Of a DNA stretch of 64,000 nucleotides, positions 17,764 through 28,283 are shown piece after piece (position 1 is the stretch's first letter; every line of letters begins with the position of its first letter). The translations under genes and the position numbers were made by a program. This DNA comes from Epithemia pelagica. Lineage: Eukaryota > Bacillariophyta > Bacillariophyceae > Surirellales > Surirellaceae. The notes under the pieces were generated by a model. That model worked only from the letters and a program-made list of their open reading frames with translations. It had not been told where the DNA came from and ran no database searches. Where the stretch lies: contig OX337241.1 in the NCBI GenBank assembly GCA_946965045.2, positions 620,001-684,000 of the forward strand. The letters are read 5' to 3'.

Positions 17764-20700
17764 ATGGCTACATCGACACGATCGAATACGAAAACTGCAA
17801 CTGCAAGTGGAAGGGGCGGAAGTGGAAGCGGAAGCGGAAGCGGAAGCGGAAGTGGAGGCGGAAGCGGAAATGGGAACCCCGGGGCCACGGGGAATGGGGG
17901 AGGAGATCGTACTTCACGCCATGGCGCAAGTATGGGAATGGGAGCGGGAGGGAGTGACCCGCCGGGAGGTGTACCTGGAACTACAGGAGGAACCGCAGCA
18001 GGGACAGCTGCAGGAATGGCCCCGGGAGTGGCGGCACCAGGTGGTGCGCCTGGGATTGGCGCAGGTAGCGCTGGAACGGGAGGTGCCGGCGGTGGCGCCG
18101 GTGCAGGAGGTGGTGCGCCGGGAGCGGGAGGAGGCGGACATGGTGGCGGTGCCGCAGGAGGCGGAGGTGGCGGCGGTGCTGCAGGAGGAGGTGCAGGAGG
18201 AGGTGCAGGCGGCGGCGCTGGAGGCGGAGGAGGAGGAGCAGGCGGTGGTGGCGCTGGAGGAGGAGGAGGAGGTGGAATACCTCCAGGCGTTCCAGCACCA
18301 CCACCACCCCTCTCTGCTGTGGGAATGGCACTTAGTGTATGTGGCGCGAACCTTTTCGAAATATACGCCCTAGAACATACCGAACGCCTTAACACCCTAG
18401 AGTCATATGGAAGAATGACATCGGATGACGTGACCCAACTGGTGTCGAGGCTGGAAAAGCGCCCGTACCCTCACAACGTGGCAATTCCTTCAAGCGTCGT
18501 AAAGAACATTCAAGGAATGTGCTTCTGGTCAGCCAGAGCGCGTCGTCAAGGTCGTCCGCTTAACTACGGAGACTTCACAACCGCTGTCCTAGACGAATCC
18601 CTGGACGCGATGGAGATCCAGTCGGAGAAATCCTCTGCACCTGATATTAAGCCCTCTGCCCTCAAGGAAGAAGAATGGGAGGATTGGAGTCAAGAGTTCC
18701 CAACGTACCTGTCGCATATCTATGGAAAACAGAAGGCACCATTGGACTACGTGATTCGTCCCGACTTAGCGCCTACCCATGTCTTTGCAAGCACTAGGGA
18801 ACAAGAGCTCTATAGCTACCCTCTAGGTGGGCCGTACTTCAAAGAGGACAACAAGGAAGTGTTTCGCCTATTGAGTGACCTTGTCAAGGATCAACCTGCG
18901 ACGTGGATTCAGCCTTTCCAGGCTTCACAAGATGGTCGACGCGCATGGATGGCATTGGTCGATCATTTTGATGGGGGGGGACAGAAGGAACGTCGCATCT
19001 CCAAGGCTGAAGCTATTTTAGAAACGGTGGTCTATCAAAACGAACGTGTATTTAGTTTTGACTCGTACTCGGCACAACTATTGCGTGCTTTTCGGACGTT
19101 GGATAGCACCCCAAACCGCCGGTCTACGGCGAACCAGGTCAAGATTCTCATCGACAATATGAAGGTGGCGACAGCGGAGTTCGCTGTGATTAAGTCGTAC
19201 GTTCGAAGCAACCACAGGACCGATCTTCAAGGGGCTATTGCGTATATCTCTCGAGAGATATCTGACATCTACCCGGATGTCGCTGTCGGAAACCGTCGCA
19301 ACCAAGGACGTCACCGCTTTGTTTCGGAAGCCACATCAAGTAATCGGCCGCGCAATTTTACCGGCCTTGAGCAAAACAATGGCGTTTACACCTTCTTTGG
19401 CGTGGACGTGACTGATGTCACCCGCCGATTCTCAAGCCAAGAAATGAACTTGTTAGGCCCCAGTGGCCAAGCTTACATCCATCAGGAACGGGAACGTGTT
19501 CGAGCACAAGGCGGTCGTGGTGGCGGCCGTACTTTCGGTGGCCGGGGACGTGGTCGCGGTGGACGAGGACATGGTGGTGGACGACATGGTGGAGGCCGTG
19601 GGGTAGCCGAAATTCAAATGGAGAACCAATCCGTCATCACGGATATCACCAACGAGGGGAATCGCACCACCAGCGGGGGCAATGGGGCAAGTGACGGCAA
19701 TAGGGGAAGTGACAGCAATACTCAGGGAGAGCGCGGAAGCACCAATGGGAGAAGATTCGGAAACGGGGCTTATGGGGACGATTCGGGGAGCAGCCGCCAT
19801 GGCGTATCGGTAGTGAATTGTGGTCCGCAGAGACGGGTCGGGAAGGTGGAGAAAGGTTGGTTGTTGAAGCAAGGATCCGGGGGAGAGACTGGTAGAAACG
19901 AAATGGATACCATGGCAGATACGTGTTGCGCTGGACGCAACTGGACCTTGGTGGAGACAACTGGCATGGAATGCACAGTGAATGATTTCGCTGGCAATCA
20001 AGTGGGGGCAACATCCGTCCCAGTCGCGACATGTGCAACGGTGGTGAGGGATCGGAAGTCTGGGATGGAAATTGTGATTATTGGTCATCAGATGCTGTGG
20101 TTCGGTAACAAATTAGACAAATCCTTATTGAATCAAAATCAGGTGCGCCACGCGGGGCATGACGTCCGAGATGACCCGATGCGGCAGGACAAGGAAGGGT
20201 TTGGGATATGGATTGATGGGTTCCACATTCCGTTTCAGCTACGCGGAACGACGGTGTATTTTGAGTCCCGGGCACCCAGTCCTCAAGACATTGAGAGTTT
20301 GCCGTCAGTCGTCCTTACTCGGCAGGAAACATGGGATCCCCATACGGTAGACTTGTTGCAAAAAGGGGACAGTCCGTACCTCGAGACGCATGACATGGGC
20401 ATGGCCGGGGTCGGAGCGATCTCGGCTGCTCTGGTACCTCAAGGAATCAACCGCGAGCTGGCCGCTCGTCCGCGTGTCAAGCAGGTGGAGAGCACGCGAC
20501 ATGGGGCAGTCACACCGGAATCACTCAGTCGCAAGTGGCGCATTGGACTCGATTCGGCTCGGGCTACCCTCCGAGTAACCACCCAACAGGGGATCCGGAC
20601 GGCTATCTCGCCTATCACACGACGATACCGCGTGGATAACTTAGCCCTACATCGTAACAGATTGCAAACGCGTATCTATACGGACACTCTATTTTCGAAA

Positions 20701-23700
20701 ACGACTTCGCTGTCAGGGAACAAGTGTGCCCAAGTCTTCACCGACGGCCAGTTCACCTCGGTTTATCCCATGGTCAGCAAGGCACATGTCGGGCAAGCGC
20801 TTGCAAGGTTTATTGATGAAGTCGGCATACCCGACAAGATGACGGCAGATATGGCCGGAGAGCAGGTTGGTGAATCCACCATGTTCCAGAAATTGGTCCG
20901 CATGCATCGTATCGACATGCACTGGACAGAGCGCAATACGGGGAAACAGAATCACCGTGCCGAACGCGAGATCGGGTTGCTCAAACAGAGGTGGCACAGA
21001 CGTGCCATGGATCTTCACGTCCCAAGACGGCTTTGGGACTATGGTCTTGTTTACGAGGCCGGTGTACTCAGTCGAGTCGCCCGGGGACATGACGGCCGTT
21101 CCGGCTTAGAACGACTCTCAGGAGATACACCGGACATCTCGGAGTGGATTGATTTTTCCTTCTATGACCTCGTGTGGTTTCACAACAATGCCAAAACAGA
21201 TGCAGCGGACGATCTCGTGCAGTTGGGATACTGGTTAGGGATTGCGCATCGAATCGGGAGTGACCTTTGCTACTGGATCTTGACAAAGGGGGGAAAGGTG
21301 ATTGCTCGGACAACGGTGCAACATGTCACGGAAGAAGATATGGGAAAGCCAGACATTGCCGAAAGGGTCAAACAATTCAAGTTGATTGCTGAGGAGAGGT
21401 TAGACGATCGGAATTTCACCGATGAAGAAGGAAATGGGCCGGGTTATCTCGAGGATGTAGAACCGGAAGAGGAAAGACGGGGACGTGTCGGGATCGTCCC
21501 AACGGACGACGAATATGGTGACATGATCGTCGAGGAGACAGATGAGGCCGATTTGCACGGGGAAGGATACGACGAGTACGTCGGAGCACAGATACAAGTC
21601 GAGATGGGAGGCGAGCAGATGTTTGGCACAGTGGAAAAACGGCAAAAAGGGTTAGATGGCAAGCCAGTAGGAAAGTTCAATCGAAACCCGAAATTCGACA
21701 CAAGAACGTACCAGGTAAGCTTCCCTGGTGGCGTGATACAGGAATACACTGCCAACTTGGTGGCGGAAAATCTCTATTCACAGCTGGACACGGAGGGAAA
21801 GAGATACGTCGTTATACAGGAGATCGTCGGTCACAGGAAAAACGGGGACGCTGTGGCTATCGAGGACGGATACCATGTGGGACAGAATGGGAATCGGCAC
21901 CCGAAGAAAACGACGAAAGGATGGGAAATAGCTGTCGAATGTCGAGACGGGACGCAAATGTGGATACCTCTTAGGGACGCGAAAAATGGGTACGCAGTCG
22001 AGTTGGCAGAGTACGCGGTCGCACAAGGGCTAGTGGAAGAACCGGCATTCAAGTGGTGGGTGCCACAGACGCTAAACCATATGCGTCGGATGGTGAAGAA
22101 AGTAAAGAAGAAATATTGGAAGACCACGGAGAAATATGGGATAAAGCTACCCCATTCGGTTGAAGAGGCACTAAAGATTGACGAGGTAACTGGAACTACG
22201 TTCTGGAGGGATGCGATAGACAAGGAACTCAGGGTAGTGAAGGTAGCATGGGAAGCGAGGGACGATCTGGATCTAGAAGAGGTACGAGCAGGGCGGCAAC
22301 TCATCGGGCATACAGAAATTAAATGTCATATGGTTTTTGACATAAAAATGGATCTTACCAGGAAGGCACGGCTCGTGGCAGGGGGGCATATGACTGACGC
22401 GCCGTCAAGTCTGACCTACTCGAGCGTCGTCAGTCGAGACTCAATCAGGATTGCTTTTCTCATTGCCGCACTCAATGGGCTAAAGGTACTCGCGTGCGAT
22501 ATAGGTAATGCCTACTTGAATGCGCCATGTCGAGAGAAGGTATGGTTTCATGGGGGTCCGGAAGTGGGGAACGAGTTTCAGGGAAAGGTCTGTGTCATGG
22601 TAAGGGCCCTATACGGGCTGAAATCCTCCGGCGCAAGTTGGCGGGCCACGCTCATGGTGACCCTTTATGATATGGGTTTCGTTGACACCCAAGCGGATCC
22701 ATGTGTCCTACGGAGGAAGGCGAGGAGAAGCTCGGGAGAGGAGTATTATGAGATCATATTAGTCTATGTGGATGACATACTACTGGTGAGCGAAGATCCG
22801 CATCCGGTACTTGACGAGATTGATAAACATTACAAGATCAAAGCAGGGAGCGTGGGTGAGCCAACAGTGTATCTCGGCGCTCAGATATATAAACACAACT
22901 TGCCAAGCGGGTCATGGGCATGGGGCATGTCCAGTGAAAAATATGTCGCCAACGCGATTCGAATCGTGGAAGATCTTCTCAAGGAAGACGGGGACGGGAA
23001 ACACCTTAAAACGACGGCCAAGGTACCGGTTGTCTCTTCTTACAAGCCGGAGTTGGACACAACACCGGAACTCAACCCAGCATTAACGTCGCGGTATCAA
23101 CAGTTGATTGGTGTGTTACGTTGGGCCGTGGAGATTGGGCGAGTGGACATCTACTTGGAAGTGTCTATTCTTTCACAATTCTTGGCAAACCCGAGGGTCG
23201 GTCACTTGGAGGCAGTCTATCACATATTTGCTTTCCTCAAGTCGCACTCGAAGCTGAAGCTAGTCTTTGATCCAAAGGACGTGGTGCTGGATGAGTCATG
23301 TTTTCCCCAAGTGCCAATTGACGATTGGAAAGAATTTTACGGCGAAGTTGCCGAGGAGATTCCAAGTAAAATGCCTCCACCATTGGGGCGTCCTGTCAGT
23401 ATCACATGTTTCGTGGATGCTGACCATGCTGGAAACGTCGTCACTCGTCGATCTCACACCGGTATACTCATCTTTGTGCAAAATGCTCCCATCTTGTGGT
23501 ACTCCAAGAGGCAAAATACCGTTGAAACTTCAAGTTTTGGCAGCGAATTTGTCGCGCTTCGTATCGCCAAGGAAATGATCGTCGCATTACGGTACAAACT
23601 TCGGATGTTTGGGGTTCCTTTGGTTGGTCCGGCGAGTGTTCTCTGTGACAACCGGGGTGTCGTGAAAAACACGAGTCTTCCGTCTTCAGTCTTGAGCAAG

Positions 23701-23925
23701 AGGCACAATGCTATCAACTACCACTCGGTACGCGAGGCAGCAGCGGCATCTATTATCCGTGTGGGCAAGGAAGATACTGAATCCAACATCGCTGATCTTT
23801 TCACCAAGATCTTACCACGAGAACGTCGGAATACTCTCATTTCGCAGTTTACGTATTCGGCCGCTTTTGGGGCAGGCGGTCCTCCGTCCTTATCTTCCAA
23901 TGGGACCAATCCCGCACACCTCTAA
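17764..23925 (+). CDS. Copia gag-pol polyprotein, complete
   Basis: 2053 residues, one frame from the ATG 38 bases after the LTR. Residues 1-185 are low-complexity Gly/Ser/Ala/Pro. The Gag domain follows (about 190-560), then an RG-rich stretch (about 575-615). The protease has M-A-D-T-C-C-A-G (about 716), a variant of the aspartic D-[ST]-G site. Integrase has an R-I-Y-T-D-T-L Asp (about 971), M-T-A-D-M-A-G-E-Q (about 1025) and a Glu in N-H-R-A-E-R-E-I-G. A region around 1270-1350 resembles a small beta-barrel or chromo-like module. RT has A-C-D-I-G-N-A-Y-L-N-A (about 1577) and V-Y-V-D-D-I-L-L (about 1667). RNase H has C-F-V-D-A-D-H-A-G (about 1882), F-G-S-E-F-V-A-L and the terminal N-I-A-D-L-F-T-K. 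No stop or frameshift separates gag from pol. The long minus-strand proline-rich frame opposite the N-terminus is only the complement of the Gly-rich codons. Confidence 0.95.
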   Translation: MATSTRSNTKTATASGRGGSGSGSGSGSGSGGGSGNGNPGATGNGGGDRTSRHGASMGMGAGGSDPPGGVPGTTGGTAAGTAAGMAPGVAAPGGAPGIGAGSAGTGGAGGGAGAGGGAPGAGGGGHGGGAAGGGGGGGAAGGGAGGGAGGGAGGGGGGAGGGGAGGGGGGGIPPGVPAPPPPLSAVGMALSVCGANLFEIYALEHTERLNTLESYGRMTSDDVTQLVSRLEKRPYPHNVAIPSSVVKNIQGMCFWSARARRQGRPLNYGDFTTAVLDESLDAMEIQSEKSSAPDIKPSALKEEEWEDWSQEFPTYLSHIYGKQKAPLDYVIRPDLAPTHVFASTREQELYSYPLGGPYFKEDNKEVFRLLSDLVKDQPATWIQPFQASQDGRRAWMALVDHFDGGGQKERRISKAEAILETVVYQNERVFSFDSYSAQLLRAFRTLDSTPNRRSTANQVKILIDNMKVATAEFAVIKSYVRSNHRTDLQGAIAYISREISDIYPDVAVGNRRNQGRHRFVSEATSSNRPRNFTGLEQNNGVYTFFGVDVTDVTRRFSSQEMNLLGPSGQAYIHQERERVRAQGGRGGGRTFGGRGRGRGGRGHGGGRHGGGRGVAEIQMENQSVITDITNEGNRTTSGGNGASDGNRGSDSNTQGERGSTNGRRFGNGAYGDDSGSSRHGVSVVNCGPQRRVGKVEKGWLLKQGSGGETGRNEMDTMADTCCAGRNWTLVETTGMECTVNDFAGNQVGATSVPVATCATVVRDRKSGMEIVIIGHQMLWFGNKLDKSLLNQNQVRHAGHDVRDDPMRQDKEGFGIWIDGFHIPFQLRGTTVYFESRAPSPQDIESLPSVVLTRQETWDPHTVDLLQKGDSPYLETHDMGMAGVGAISAALVPQGINRELAARPRVKQVESTRHGAVTPESLSRKWRIGLDSARATLRVTTQQGIRTAISPITRRYRVDNLALHRNRLQTRIYTDTLFSKTTSLSGNKCAQVFTDGQFTSVYPMVSKAHVGQALARFIDEVGIPDKMTADMAGEQVGESTMFQKLVRMHRIDMHWTERNTGKQNHRAEREIGLLKQRWHRRAMDLHVPRRLWDYGLVYEAGVLSRVARGHDGRSGLERLSGDTPDISEWIDFSFYDLVWFHNNAKTDAADDLVQLGYWLGIAHRIGSDLCYWILTKGGKVIARTTVQHVTEEDMGKPDIAERVKQFKLIAEERLDDRNFTDEEGNGPGYLEDVEPEEERRGRVGIVPTDDEYGDMIVEETDEADLHGEGYDEYVGAQIQVEMGGEQMFGTVEKRQKGLDGKPVGKFNRNPKFDTRTYQVSFPGGVIQEYTANLVAENLYSQLDTEGKRYVVIQEIVGHRKNGDAVAIEDGYHVGQNGNRHPKKTTKGWEIAVECRDGTQMWIPLRDAKNGYAVELAEYAVAQGLVEEPAFKWWVPQTLNHMRRMVKKVKKKYWKTTEKYGIKLPHSVEEALKIDEVTGTTFWRDAIDKELRVVKVAWEARDDLDLEEVRAGRQLIGHTEIKCHMVFDIKMDLTRKARLVAGGHMTDAPSSLTYSSVVSRDSIRIAFLIAALNGLKVLACDIGNAYLNAPCREKVWFHGGPEVGNEFQGKVCVMVRALYGLKSSGASWRATLMVTLYDMGFVDTQADPCVLRRKARRSSGEEYYEIILVYVDDILLVSEDPHPVLDEIDKHYKIKAGSVGEPTVYLGAQIYKHNLPSGSWAWGMSSEKYVANAIRIVEDLLKEDGDGKHLKTTAKVPVVSSYKPELDTTPELNPALTSRYQQLIGVLRWAVEIGRVDIYLEVSILSQFLANPRVGHLEAVYHIFAFLKSHSKLKLVFDPKDVVLDESCFPQVPIDDWKEFYGEVAEEIPSKMPPPLGRPVSITCFVDADHAGNVVTRRSHTGILIFVQNAPILWYSKRQNTVETSSFGSEFVALRIAKEMIVALRYKLRMFGVPLVGPASVLCDNRGVVKNTSLPSSVLSKRHNAINYHSVREAAAASIIRVGKEDTESNIADLFTKILPRERRNTLISQFTYSAAFGAGGPPSLSSNGTNPAHL

Positions 23926-23960
23926 TGGGGCCAGTAACTCAACTCTCATTGGTTGATCCA

Positions 23961-23971
23961 CTGGCGGGGAC
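23961..23971 (+). other. Candidate polypurine tract of element 2
   Basis: CTGGCGGGGAC lies directly before the 3' LTR. It is purine-rich and at the expected place for plus-strand priming. Confidence 0.5.
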
Positions 23972-24149
23972 TGTCTCATTCGGGTCGCTACGGATTGGAT
24001 ACGTCATCATGACGTGTAAGGGACTAATGACCAAAAGGGAATGGAACGGTCATTATCGGTTACCTACTTACTGGTTTTATGCGTTGGATGTTATGGTTAA
24101 TCCTACTTAGTCTTTCTTTGGAACGGATTCTATCAAGTAGAATAAGACA
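23972..24149 (+). repeat. 3' LTR of copia element 2
   Basis: 178 bp, reads the same as the 5' LTR at every position by eye, and is followed by TTAT. Confidence 0.95.
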
Positions 24150-24577
24150 TTATCACATCCGTTGGAAATTTCTATTTATAGCTTCAACTTCCGAAATCTG
24201 AAACCAACCGACATGCTCACATTTTCAGGGTTTACGGCATAGTACTCTCCTGCCGGCACCCAACACCGAGGGACCAACGCGAACGAACAACTAACAAACC
24301 GGTGACAATTCGCGATTTTTTGACATGATGCTGTGAAGATTCCCTTCCCCCATACTACCTCGGTTTTGTTGGCAAGTATCTTTTGTTGATTGCGTTCGGT
24401 TCTGACCAGGTCCCCAGTCCAGACACAACGCCCTTGACCTGGCATGGACATGCTCCATCTACTCACTGCGTTTCATAGACTTGAAAGCGAAACACCCAAA
24501 AGAAAAGCTGCCGATACACGGAAGGTATCCACAGTCGATTGATCACTCGCATCATCAACGCGACAAGAAAACAAGTC
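24150..24577. other. Upstream region of copy C
   Basis: About 430 bp, no repeat or gene seen. Presumably holds the copy C promoter; element 2 has inserted just upstream of it. Confidence 0.4.
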
Positions 24578-25510
24578 ATGAATCGTCATGGTGACGGTCA
24601 CAACTGTCCCAATAGCACCGAATCTCGGTGGAATGCAGCTCAAGACAAGCCACTACGATTGATGCCACATGCCATGGATTGTTCGCCATTGTTAGCGTCC
24701 CATTCCTTGAGCAGGAAGCCAAGGAAAAGAAAATATGTTCACTTCCGAGACCGTCCCGAACGAGACCAACACTGTGCTCGTGTTCCATTGGAAACCGTTG
24801 TGGCCCCATGCTCTGCCGTGGAAAACGGCATAGATCCTTGCATGTTATGGTATACTCGAGATGATATTGCACAGTTTAAGGCTACAGCACGATCTGAAGC
24901 TCGTGCCGTCCTCCACGCATGTCAACCAGAGCACAAGAGTGAACAGGGTGTCACCGCACCGGGCGATGAAAATGCCATTGAAGCCATTATTCAAGCATTC
25001 AAACGATCCATAACGCACGCCGCTCGATTTGATTTCCGAAACGGCAACAACACAGCAGCATCTCAACTAAGTTATACGACAAACAGAAAATCTCCAAATG
25101 CATCAAAATCATCATTATCATCGCATCACGCGCTTTTTCGTCATGATTCTGTGCTCAATGTTCCTTTCCATGGTTCTCTGGCTTTGATTGGTCTTGAATA
25201 TACAGCACACATTGATATATATCACAACCAACGTCGCTGTCGCAAAAGTCTACTCCAAGTTCTAGAGGACCTTCAATCTCCAAGAGTGCAATGCATGTTT
25301 CGGAAACAGCAGCAACAAACCAATGGTGAGATCAATGAGGACTTGCTACCAACGAAGGTACTGTGCCGTGCCTGTGAGAACGTTAGTGGTCCATCCATCC
25401 TCTTTGCCCAATATTTGGGCCAGGCTGCAGCAGCAATGTCCGTGACATCCACCACCTCCTTGTCCACCACCTCCGTGTCATTGCCACACGACGAGAAAGA
25501 GGTTCCATGA
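24578..25510 (+). CDS. Unknown-family protein (copy C)
   Basis: 310 residues, single exon, ATG at 24578 (the frame is open 39 bases further but without ATG). Blocks: K-Y-V-H-F (52-56) after a basic RKPRKRK run, C-M-L-W-Y-T-R-D-D-I-A-Q-F-K (88-101), V-P-F-H-G-S-L-A-L-I-G-L-E-Y (195-208), D-I-Y-H-N-Q-R-R-C-R-K-S (213-224), V-L-E-D-L-Q-S-P and C-E-N-V-S-G-P-S-I-L-F-A-Q-Y-L-G-Q-A-A-A-A (266-286). It has the longest spacer between the W-Y-[ST] and G-L-E blocks, Ser/Asn-rich, and a Thr/Ser-rich tail. Asp-Asp replaces the acidic-aromatic pair in block 2. Closest by eye to copy B. Function unknown. Confidence 0.8.
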   Translation: MNRHGDGHNCPNSTESRWNAAQDKPLRLMPHAMDCSPLLASHSLSRKPRKRKYVHFRDRPERDQHCARVPLETVVAPCSAVENGIDPCMLWYTRDDIAQFKATARSEARAVLHACQPEHKSEQGVTAPGDENAIEAIIQAFKRSITHAARFDFRNGNNTAASQLSYTTNRKSPNASKSSLSSHHALFRHDSVLNVPFHGSLALIGLEYTAHIDIYHNQRRCRKSLLQVLEDLQSPRVQCMFRKQQQQTNGEINEDLLPTKVLCRACENVSGPSILFAQYLGQAAAAMSVTSTTSLSTTSVSLPHDEKEVP

Positions 25511-26137
25511 CTACAAAAAGACATAGCTGCCAGAGTAGAATGAGTAAGAGAATCTCCTTCACAAGCAGCTTTACAACAACACGAAAGAATCCGCCAGTTC
25601 TTAAGCAAATGGATCCACATGGTTTTTTACCAACAGAGTACAGCGAGTTGCACCTATGATCAATTATATTTCATGGAGTCTGTCCACAGCAGCAAGTTAC
25701 GTCTCTATGCTATTTCAGGGTATCTATCCGTTTTCATGCGGCACCAGAAGAATCGAAAGGAGTCCATAGTTGAGCTGGGATCACGCAGTCTTGAGCTGGA
25801 GGACTCGTCCGGATAGGAGTACAGGTAGCCAGGGTAGTATCGCGTCGTACACGCCCAACGGATTGCCTCCGCTGGAGTATCAGATGAGTGGGAATTATTT
25901 AGTACCCCCTACCAATGTCGTATCAATCGGTAGTGTACATTTCAATCGTTCTAAAGGCTGGAAGTGCCATCACAAGTCCGTTGCGAGTCAAACCCCAAGA
26001 CTCTTTGGGGGAGGAGCGTCAAAGTCCAAAAAGTCTCTCTCGATTCTCGATATATATCTCTCATCATCCAAGATTTCGGTCTCTTCGAATGATCACTCGT
26101 ATTTCGTCTTGGAGACAGGAGAGTGAGATCAATTGTC
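25511..26137. other. Intergenic region
   Basis: About 630 bp between two plus-strand genes. Small open frames lack domains. Nothing else is recognised. Confidence 0.4.
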
Positions 26138-27907
26138 ATGGAACAAAATCGTCGTTCTGGAGGACGCTCCTCCTATAATAACTACGACAATGCCGTTCCT
26201 CCACAATATCGAAAGGAAAGTTTCCACCGTCCCTCGCCAAGTAGTACAAGCAACAACCGTCCGTCATCGTCATCATCATCTTCCCCGTATCAGTATCGCT
26301 ATCGACCGCCCTCTTCCTCGACCAATCCTAAGAGTGGTCGCAGCGACGATCCATCCCTGGCCAGTCGATCGTCCGTGTCCAAGTCCAAGAGTTCTCAACG
26401 ACCGAACAATCACCGTCCGTCCCCATCTGGAGGAAGAGGAGGAGCTTCGGTGACATCTTCCTCTAAATCACGAGGAACTGTATCGTCCTCCAAAGGAAAT
26501 CCTTCTCCTCCATTCCATAATGGAAGATCCAGTACGTCTTCGGCCTATTCCTTTGCACCTCCTGGACGACGAGAAAGCAATGCACAATCGTCTGAATTCT
26601 TTCAAGATGAAGAAGTACCAACGAATCGCAACAGCAGCAAGAGCAACAAGGCTCGTAGCGTCAGTGATAAACGTGTTCCTTTGACGGCCAACAAGCCTCG
26701 AGTTTCAGATAGGGACCAAAGCAGTCTCAGGGGTGGTGGAGATGGTGGAAGAAGCAATCGTCGTGCTGACAAATTATCGTCGAATCGCAAACCGCGATCC
26801 TTGATTTTGGGAATGAGCAAGCCCGTTTTCGCCGGTGCCTGTGTGTTGGGTATGGTAGCCGCCACCGTAACGGCGTACAGTCTAATGGAACTCATGCCTC
26901 GACGAAGCGAAGTGAATGACTTGGAAGAACAAGTGGATCGATTAAAGGGTGAAGTGAATCGGTTACAGGTACAAAACGACCGCTACGAAACTTCCAATGA
27001 TCAACTCAACACTTCGATTGCAAATTTTCGACTGGAAAATCAAAGATTGAACGAGACCCGAAAACACATGGATGCCTCTATTGAACGGATGCAAGATGAA
27101 ATTCCATAACTGCAACAAAACAATGCTGAGTTGGCCAAGATTGTGGATGAGTTGTCTCAAGACATTCAAATCTTCAACACGACTGTGGTCATTCCTTTGC
27201 GAAAGTCGGTCGAACTCTTGAATCAATCGGTTTCTGCACTCATTGCCGATGACACGGCTCGAACAGTTCTCCTGAACTTGGTCAAGCAACTCGTCTTTTT
27301 GGAGAAAGAAAACGCTCGTTTGGCCCAAACGGAAGCCGAATTGGCCAACCTTTTGAATCCAGTCCAAGTACAAAACAATGCCTTGCGAAATCAACTGACT
27401 GGACTGGAATCGGTCGCGACCGTCTTGACCGGTACTACCAATGTACTGTCGGGGCAAGTCCAACAAACGGCGCATCAAGTCAAGATCAAAATTGAAGAAA
27501 ATCGGGTCTTGGGAGTGGCCCGGTCAATGGTTTCCGCACAAGATCCCCTTGTCTCGTGGGATTGTGGAGCCAGTGACCTTTTCCCCAGTTTTTTTGGCAA
27601 CCCGGACACGATCGCGATGAATCTCAATACCCTTCGCAGTGTCTTGAGTACGGTTCAACCCATTCTACTCGACCCTCTCTGCCTCGATCGGACCAATTTG
27701 GAGCAGTATTTGCGGCAAGAGTACAATGTCAATGTCAATGGTATCACGGCAAATCAACTTGTTCAAGGAGTAGATGATTACGTCGATTTGGCACTGGAGT
27801 ACTTGTATCCATCCTCGGCATCTTCTATTCAAAATGGAGCCATTACAGCAGACCAGTGGGAGCAAGCGAGTTATCAATGCTCCAATCTCCCCACGTTTCT
27901 TTACTAG
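26138..27907 (+). pseudogene. Single-pass membrane coiled-coil protein interrupted by an in-frame TAA
   Basis: The frame runs 590 codons from the ATG at 26138 but has TAA at 27107-27109 (codon 324), after ...M-Q-D-E-I-P. The same frame continues at once with L-Q-Q-N-N-A-E-L. N-terminal 200 residues: Ser/Pro/Arg-rich, disordered. One membrane helix at about 223-247 (F-A-G-A-C-V-L-G-M-V-A-A-T-V-T-A-Y), then heptad-rich coiled coil on both sides of the stop (R-L-K-G-E-V-N-R-L-Q...L-E-K-E-N-A-R-L-A). A globular C-terminus has W-D-C-G-A-S-D-L-F-P-S-F-F-G-N-P. A CAA-to-TAA change in a Gln-rich heptad explains the break. Alternatives: programmed read-through, a truncated 323-residue product, or a sequencing error. 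Type II membrane topology is likely. Family not recognised. Confidence 0.7.
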
Positions 27908-28283
27908 GTAGGTTGGTGGTTGGTGCCTTGAAGCCACTACATCACCCGTAGTTATATGCATGCAAGAGCTCTCGTACATGTTACTGCATTGTAAAGTTCC
28001 TGTGTGACATTGTCAGTCCACATGAATGTTCATACCTAAGTCAAACGTTTCATTTTAAATGCATCTGATGTGGCAATTGCAGTCTATTCATAAAAACGAT
28101 CAGCCGATAGTGCACGTACGTAGGAACCTTGTCAAAGTGCGCACATCTGTGGAGTTCCTGATGCTCTCTTCCATTCGACGATTTATACCATGCGCTCATT
28201 GTGATAAGTGTTTAGACCATACGAATTAGATTTGCATCCCATGAATAGAGTACCTTCTCGTTTACTACAGCGCCAGCGATATC
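27908..28283. other. Convergent intergenic region
   Basis: About 375 bp between the 3' ends of the coiled-coil gene (plus) and the MSP-domain gene (minus). Starts with an ACTAGGTAGGTTGGTGGTTGG word. No other structure is seen. Confidence 0.4.

Larger units (their letters stand above)
17548..24149 (+). mobile_element. Intact Ty1/copia LTR retrotransposon (element 2)
   Basis: 6.6 kb, bounded by two 178-bp LTRs that read identically by eye, each TGTCT...AGACA. One uninterrupted 2053-codon gag-pol frame carries Gag, protease, integrase, RT and RNase H in copia order. Its features are those of a very recent, potentially autonomous insertion. It belongs to a family different from element 1: short LTR, Gly-rich Gag, a different protease motif and no sequence shared with the element 1 LTR. 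Confidence 0.95.

Noticed and set aside
17709-18395. 228-codon proline-rich minus-strand frame
   Set aside because: It is the complement of the Gly/Ala codons at the start of the element 2 Gag; low complexity opens all frames there.
27000-27200. An intron that would remove the TAA of the coiled-coil gene
   Set aside because: No GT...AG pair around 27107 that keeps the frame and the heptads was convincing by eye. Not fully excluded without RNA data.
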